From NCBI RefSeq assembly GCF_000218685.1, contig NW_006763291.1, forward strand, positions 3,413,443 to 3,477,442: a stretch of 64,000 nucleotides of DNA, read 5' to 3'. Positions 57,495 through 64,000 of this stretch are shown here, piece after piece (the first letter of the stretch is position 1; every line of letters begins with the position of its first letter). The position numbers and the translations under genes were made by a program. The notes under the pieces are model-generated. The model was not told where the DNA came from and made no database searches. It was given only the letters and a program-made list of their open reading frames with translations. The stretch is from Serpula lacrymans var. lacrymans S7.9 (lineage: Eukaryota; Basidiomycota; Agaricomycetes; Boletales; Serpulaceae).

Positions 57495-57599
57495 CTATAT
57501 AGGATGATGGGAACAAAATGTTGGGGACTAAGGCCGGCGATGTCGATCTACTGGAACTATAGGTGAATCATATACCATTGTGGCAGGAGACACTAAACA

Positions 57600-60500
57600 T
57601 CAGGAACTTTTCTTCTGCGAAAAAGCTTCGAGTGCCCTTTGAGCTACTTTCCTTACATCTGAATAGTCATCAAATAACATGCTTTGAAGATCGACCATGT
57701 ATCCAAAGTCCATCATTTTTCTTCGGCATTCATCTGTTGAAGTATTAGCTATGCAAACTAGTGTGAGAGGTTCAAAAGACCAACTAGTACCATTGGATAC
57801 CAAAGCTTCGATTGCCTCCACAGCAGCCTCTCTTACTTCCTCATCTTCATCGTCAAACATGTTCTGAAAATCAATCAAATATCCAGATTCTAGCACCTTG
57901 CTCAGGTATTTCTCTGTTGATGCGTTAGCTCTGCAGAAGACTATAAGCAAGGGAATTGTTTACTGCATTGTATAACTTTGATAACAGCTATTACAGATGT
58001 TTTACGTATGATCCAAAAACGATCACGGAACATCTTCTGCAGATCAGCTAAGTACCCAGATCCTATTAATTTGTTCAGGCATTGCTCTGTTACGTAGTTA
58101 ACCACCACAAATTCCGCGAGCATAACGATGGCGTACCATGTCCCGCAAAGGATAACATAGCATTCGCAAATTGACGTCGTAGATCATCGTCGTCGTCGAT
58201 AAGCATTTTCTGCAGATCGGGAAGATATCCAGCTTCCAAGATGTTCCATGCACAGTCCGCTGTCAAGTTGTCAGCTTAACCGGAAGACAAAAATGATAGC
58301 TGCCTTACGCTGCTCCACTAATCTCGTAAAAATTCTAACACACTCCTTTTTTGATCTAATCGTTACCGAGAATTATGCGCAAAGAAGCGAACGGTTTAAT
58401 GCTTGTTTTGATCGTATTTTCTTTTATAGAATGAACTTCATCGTGTAGTACCGCACAAGTTGAGACCTACCATTTTTTACAAAGATTATGATTGCATCTA
58501 TAGATGCCTGTTGTACATCTGAGTCATCATCCCCAGCCATTGTTAGGTGGATATTCAGAAATCCAGCATCCAACAGCTTGTCTCGGGACCCCTCTATCCC
58601 ATATATCAGTTATTCCGAATAGGCAGTTTTATAGAATGCCTTACTAATGTCCCGTGCTAAATTTGTGATAGTTTTTGCACATCCTTCTCTCAGCTGCCAT
58701 AAGTCATGACCAGATAACATTCGAAGCGAATTCAGGACTTTGGCTTCAGATGTCTTGCTTCGGAATATCTTTTTTTCTGCTTGTTTGTCAGCGTATTTAA
58801 GCGATACATACTGATGATACCCTACCACTTTTCCCCAATGCTACAATTCCATCCATGGATGCTTGTCGCACATCCAGATCATGATCCTCTACCATTATCA
58901 GAAGCTTGTCCAAAAATCCAGAGTCCAGTAGCCTGTCTCGGAATTCCTCTACTCACCCCTCAGTTATACAGAATGGCCAAACGTAATAATTATCTCACTA
59001 TATTGTGCTAGGTCGGCGATCGTCTTTGCGCACCCCACTCTAATTTGAAATGAGTCGTGATTTTATGAGTCTCGGAGTGAATCCAGTATTTTGGTTTCAA
59101 GTGTCTTGTTTTGGAATTGGTCTGCCAACTAGTCAACTGTGAGGAATCACACAAGCTGATGGGGGCGCACCAGTTTTCGCGAGAGCTACAACGGCATCTA
59201 TGGATGCTTTTTGAACATCTACAACATCATCCCTTATTACCATTTCCAGGAGTTTGTCCAGAAATCCATATAGCCCATCTTGGAACTCCTCTGCCCATCA
59301 CTTAGTTATACTGAAAGGCGCATTGTAATATTTGCCTTACTATACTGTGCAATATCAGCGACCACTTTAGCGCATCCTTCCCTTGTCTCCCACGCGTTAT
59401 CGCTGGACAGTCCTCGGAGGAATCAAAGACGCTTTGAATCATCTGTTTTCTGCATTTATCTGTTGGATGCGTTAGCACTGGTAAATGCTGCGAGTAATGA
59501 CACTACCGTGTTTTGCAAACGCTCCGAAGGCCTGAAGTGAAGCTACTCGTACGAACGGAACATTATCTTGGAGCATTTTATGAAAATCGGCCAAATATCC
59601 ATCATTCAGCAACTGGATACAACATTTCTCTATCCACTCATCAGCTGCGTCACAATCCATAAGCTAAATGATATAATACCGTCACTTGCGACTTCGAGAA
59701 TCGTTTTTATGGTTGCTTCTCGCACACTCCAACTGCTATCGCAGAGCAGATTCTGGAGGACAGCCAAATACCCATGTTCTAATAATTTGTTCTGACATCT
59801 AGCTGTTCACTATTAGTATATACTCACAGTATTGAGCCTAGAAGATAGCATACTGTGCTTTGCCAAGACTGCGATAGCCTTTACACTTTCCCGCCGCACA
59901 TCATAGTCATTGTCGCCAAGCATTTTCCGAAGATCAGGAAGAAATCCAACTATCAAGTTGCTTTGTTCATTGTTTCCTGTCATTTTATTAGCCATAATAA
60001 AAGGCAAGCTCTCTGATGCCTTACCACGTTGCGCCAGATGTGCAAAAGCTTTAATAGATGCAGTGTTTAACTCCCAATTATCACTATCAAACAATGTGCG
60101 TAAGGCATTCAGAGGTCCTTTGGCCGTGAGGTTGCTCGAGCTGTGGTCTGCAGAATACTTAGTCGATTGGATAACATCAGCCGTCTAAGGCTTACCGTGC
60201 TGTAAAAACTTTGTGATGGCATCCACAGATTCAGCCACATCATCGCCATCATCATTAAGCATCTTCCGTATTCCACCCCAATATCCAGCTTCTTTCAATA
60301 GCTCACGTTCGTTTTCCTCTGTGTGTTCGTCAAGTACTGAGGACTATAAGACAAAAAGTGAGTTACCATTGGTATATTGCCCTAAAGTCACGATAACGTT
60401 AGCAGTTTCGTCCTGCAGAATGGCAGACGGCGTGGATAAACTGACCGTGTTTCACAAAGGCTGTGTTAGCGGCCAGAGATGCTTTCCGTACATCGTCATC

Positions 60501-61640
60501 ATCGTCATCAAACATTCTCTGGATATCAGTCAGATATCCAGCTTTCAGCATCTCCTGTTGAAGATATCCTGTCCTCCCATCAGTACTGAGGAACGGAAAA
60601 CAGAAGATGCTTTACCATTCTGTACTAGAATTTCAACAACCTCAACAGCTACTATTCTTCGACGCCATTCCTCGTCATTGAATAATTTTTGAACTGAAGT
60701 AAGGAATCTATCTAGAGCTATCTTGTTTGAGATATCTTCTGTTGGCTTGTCAGTGCGTACCGAATGGCACGACATGAGTATGACCTACCATGTTGCACAA
60801 AGGCCTTGATAGCTTTGAGAGGTGCTTCTCTCACACCCTGCTGTTTAGGGTCTTCCGCCATTTCTAGTAGACCTTCCAGAATTTTATTGTCCAGCATCTT
60901 GTGCCTGCACGCGTCTGGCCGTTTCATCAACACCACTGAACGTCACAATATAATGAAGCTGTACCATGCTGTGCTAAAGCTGTGATAGCATTCACTGATG
61001 CTTGTTGTACATCTGATTCATGATCTTTAAGCATCTCCTGGAGAACGCCGAGAAATCCGACATCCAGCACGCGGTTCTGGCAAACCCCTGTTAGTTCTAT
61101 CAGTGGAACCGAACGACACGACGTAAGAAATGTCATGCCATCTTGCGCTAAATATGTAGTTATTTTAGCAGCTAATACTTTCGTCTCCCAATTTTGGATG
61201 CTCGATATTTTGAGAGCCTCCAAGAATTCAATTTCAGCCATACTGCTTCGATATTTACCTGTTGAACATGTTACTCGTATTAAATATATAATATGTCAGA
61301 TGACTTACTATGCTCTGCCAAGGCTGCGATTGCCTTTAGGATCAGTGTCAGTGACACAACTTGATTATCACTGCTGTGAGTCGTAAGCATTTCCTGAAGA
61401 GTAGCAAGTACATTGCATTCTATCATTTTCTCCCCACAGGTACCTGTGGATCATCAGTCATGCCAAATTTGAGCTGTGTTTAGTATTATCATACCATCCT
61501 GTGCGAAGGCAAGTACCGCGTTCAAAAATGATCTCTGTACATCTGTATTTCTATCCCCAAACATCTTGTTGAATTCGGTCCAACACTGCTGCTGCAATGA
61601 GAAATGGTTTCGGCATTCCTCTGCGAGGTGTGTGAGCATT
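57600..61640 (-). repeat. Array of single-exon HEAT/ARM repeat units
   Basis: About 20 similar exons on the minus strand. Clear examples by approximate span: 61640-61495 (QQCWTEFNKMFGDRNTDVQR), 61093-60967 (VGFLGVLQEMLKDHESDVQQ), 60570-60445 (AGYLTDIQRMFDDDDDDVRK), 60330-60197 (AGYWGGIRKMLNDDGDDVAE), 59990-59855 (GFLPDLRKMLGDNDYDVRRE), 59660-59510 (DGYLADFHKMLQDNVPFVRV), 57920-57780 (SGYLIDFQNMFDDEDEEVRE). Introns are 50-75 bp. Units are alike in length and phase, so they can be gained or lost without shifting the frame. Confidence 0.75.
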
Positions 61641-64000
61641 GCAGTAATCTAGAGAAGGATGTCATGCATACTGTACTTCATCAATCTAGGAAAAACTCCC
61701 AGTACAGCTTTTTGAAGCTCTGCATCTTTACTTGAACGGATGCCCAGTAGCAAATGTAAGATACCGCCGTCAATTTTGGTGCTAAAATTTTCTGCCTGGT
61801 GGTTAGTTTCGAGCATCTCAAATAAGTATTGCAGGATACCTATACCAGCCAAAGCCGGCATTGCAGCGATGACTGCGAGTTGTAATCCTTTGTTTATCTC
61901 TTGATGTTCCAGAATCTCCCGCAGATCGGAGTGCCATTTGTCACCAAATAGCTTAGGATCATCTAGAACTGTAGTCGATTAACATCCAGAGACATATTTC
62001 CAGAACATGAAATAAACTAACAGTCACTGGCAAAGACCATCGCAAACCTTCCAGCAACTCGAACAACGGTGCCTTCACCTTTGGCCCCCTTGCTTAATTC
62101 AGACAACGCGGTACGGGTTGCAGGAGACATAAGTCTGATTATTAGCATCGTTATGAACGGTCAGAAACAAGCATATCAATACTTCTTTTTCCACAGCCAA
62201 GTTTCACGTAGCTGAGCGTATAAGTTGAGCAGTTTCAGATTAAATTGTTCGTTTCCTTCTTTAAGGCACTTTATCAAAAGAGAAGGTAAATCTTTTATTC
62301 CGCAGAGTCTGTCGCGGCCATCTTCTAGATAAAGCGTAAATCCCAAGCATAGCTTCAAAATTGGAACCTTAAGGATGGACTTACTAGAGGATATTATCAT
62401 CTTCAGACGGTGATACCAAAGATCTTGATGGTTAGTGCTTCCTTGCAGATTCATGACCACATCCTCAGCCTTAGAATAATCAAAAATGTCCATCTCCAAT
62501 ATATCCTCCCATTCTAACATCCAAGAAAGATCTTCCTCTTTGCCGGTTTTCTTATGCTGGGCTATTCCAGCTAAATCTCGAATTGTTGGCCTGGACTTTG
62601 ATTTAGCTTTTGGCTTATATCCTTGGCAAAAAGCAACCGAAGCGTGTATTTTTTGACCAGGCTGAATCTGACGGCCAACCCCTCTATGCCAACTTTGATA
62701 TAATTCTGCTTCAGTAGACGATTTGGAAAGAAAGACATAAGCTTACCGCCAAGTGGGTGTTTCCTCGTCTTTATAAGCTAACCTCTTGAGTGGGAGCCAT
62801 TTTAAAATGTGCCACACGCCCTTTAGTGACTCACGCACTTCACCCAGCTTATCCCAGTTCCATTCCACAATTGTATCGTCCATGTCTAGCTGTAGACCAG
62901 CTGATATTGCTTCGTAAGACATCCATATTGAAGAAGGGCTTCGACTTTTCATGTTGGAGTTCTCGATATTACCTCCGCCACTAAGCAGGTCGATAATAGT
63001 ACGACTATACCGGCAAGAAATGCTCACATGTCTGAGTGTGTCCCACTAAACCAGACTTCCTTGACTTTTGGGGCGAGTTTCACATCGTTTTCCTTGCGAT
63101 CTCCTTGTGTAGGCTATGATTTTGACTATTGAGCAAGCCTGTAAACCTGAAAAAAGTATCCTTCGGGCTCACAGTACGCGGCTCCTTCGAATTACTTGGC
63201 ACCATGACACCTCCTCGTGCATATTCCGGTAAAAATTTCACTCGGCGTTCATCCAAAGCCAGGGCGTGGCGGAAATAGCAAATGTGGTCTAGTGTAATCG
63301 TAAATGGCAGATTTTTCTCTCTGACAATACCAATAGATGAGACGGTGTCCCTAAAAAAAGATTATGTAAGGCATACTGTGAAGTTTATGATTGGATGACG
63401 AACCACACGCCAACAAAATGAACCTTCACATTTTTTCTCGAGAATGTTCTCCTGAAGCGACCTGCCAAAGTAGAGGGATCATTTCCTTCCTGCTCGGTTT
63501 GCTGTTCTAACTCCGGCTTCGCTGAATCCCGAGGACCTTCTGTTAGCGCGGCACTTAATGGCGAGCGGTTGTTCTTTGGGAGCGCCTCTTTCTTTGTACT
63601 GCTTACATGCCCTCTGACATGCTCGTCTCCCTGCCCAGGATCCCCTTCCTTGATCGGTAACTCAGAAGTGCCATCCCCCTGTGGTTCGCTTTTGCTAGCT
63701 TGACCGCTATTGGTATGTGGGTCTTTTTCTTGCTTTGTACCGTCCCCTGCTTCTTTCTCTAGCTCGCCAACTTGCCCCGACTTCTTCTTCATAAACTGGC
63801 AAAAGCGATGTAGAAGCTCTGCAAAAACCCCTTCTTCCCGATCACCCTGGGGCTGGGGATCGGGAAGGCCACTTTTAGGATTTGCATATAGCTCATAAGC
63901 ACTATGAAATAGAGAGTATGTAGAGAGTGTGAATAACTCGCACGAAAAGGTATTGATTTTTCCACGTACAATGGAATTTGTTCTTCATTTCCCTTATGGA
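57600..64000 (-). CDS. DUF2235 (Tle1-like hydrolase) protein with C-terminal HEAT/ARM repeats (5' partial)
   Basis: The gene enters from the right edge. Visible DUF2235 parts: SLFHSAYELYANPKSGLPDP (63900s), a Lys/Glu-rich insert (63440-63790), NVKVHFVGVWDTVSSIG (catalytic Asp region, near 63340-63430), DHICYFRHALALDERRVKF, and after an intron KEVWFSGTHSDIGGGN (catalytic His region, near 63000-63060), then MSYEAISAGLQLDMDD. The Ser nucleophile motif should lie beyond the window. After 62176 come about 20 alpha-helical repeats to the stop at 57600-57602, roughly one per 120-145-nt exon, many ending in phase 1 at ...QHG|: consensus GYLxDLQxMLxDxxxDVRxAS followed by xAIxALAQHG. DUF2235 proteins relate to bacterial type VI phospholipase effectors; in fungi they are linked to repeat domains in putative immune-like receptors. 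The enzyme role here is inferred from family only. Confidence 0.8.

Overview
The window is from a filamentous basidiomycete, most likely an agaricomycete (mushroom-forming fungus). Genes are split by many 45-75 bp GT-AG introns with short exons. The gene families are typical of such genomes: DUF6589, basidiomycete F-box/LRR proteins, an AusD-type methyltransferase and DUF2235-HEAT proteins. There is no bacterial-style operon, no CRISPR array and no convincing tRNA or rRNA. The species cannot be named from the sequence.

Layout. 1-9.9 kb is conserved housekeeping sequence: the tail of an unrecognised gene, then a DHTKD1-type 2-oxoadipate dehydrogenase E1 (21 exons, 946 aa, one exon of 6 nt), then cohesin SMC1 (24 exons, one single-base frameshift just after the Walker A motif, one GC-AG intron). 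10.1-14.2 kb is a large inverted duplication carrying two near-identical AusD-like methyltransferase genes tail to tail; a third, diverged paralogue lies at 22.8-23.9 kb. Between them sits an 8.1-kb element (14449-22534) with ~215-bp terminal inverted repeats and a perfect 9-bp target duplication. It carries a broken DUF6589 gene and a broken RecQ-like helicase facing each other. It has itself been hit by a 1.8-kb repeat, a 278-bp foldback MITE and a retroelement fragment. This element is the best candidate here for something undescribed.

24-32 kb holds a PLAC8 relic, an F-box gene, an S9 prolyl-oligopeptidase-type gene (681 aa) and a short-chain dehydrogenase (SDR) with a one-base frameshift. 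32-43.9 kb is a retrotransposon graveyard: a tandem-repeat patch, a decayed Ty3/gypsy element with ~414-bp LTRs in minus orientation, two nearly identical 1.8-kb repeats in opposite orientation inside its integrase, and a solo LTR with a 5-bp target duplication. 43.9-45.1 kb repeats the SDR segment, with an intact gene copy.

47.6-64 kb returns to gene-rich sequence: a secreted double-psi beta-barrel protein, a small unknown protein, a frameshifted F-box gene, ribosome-export factor NMD3, an F-box gene interrupted by a 300-bp insertion with a 5-bp target duplication, and the 3' part of a DUF2235 (Tle1-like hydrolase) gene ending in a long HEAT/ARM array with about one repeat per exon. The genes do not form one pathway. 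The common theme is housekeeping genes interleaved with lineage-expanded families and nested transposons. Exon boundaries were worked out by hand from splice consensus and family conservation. Where exon lengths were summed (DHTKD1, NMD3, DPBB, S9, two methyltransferases, intact SDR) the total is divisible by three, which supports those models.
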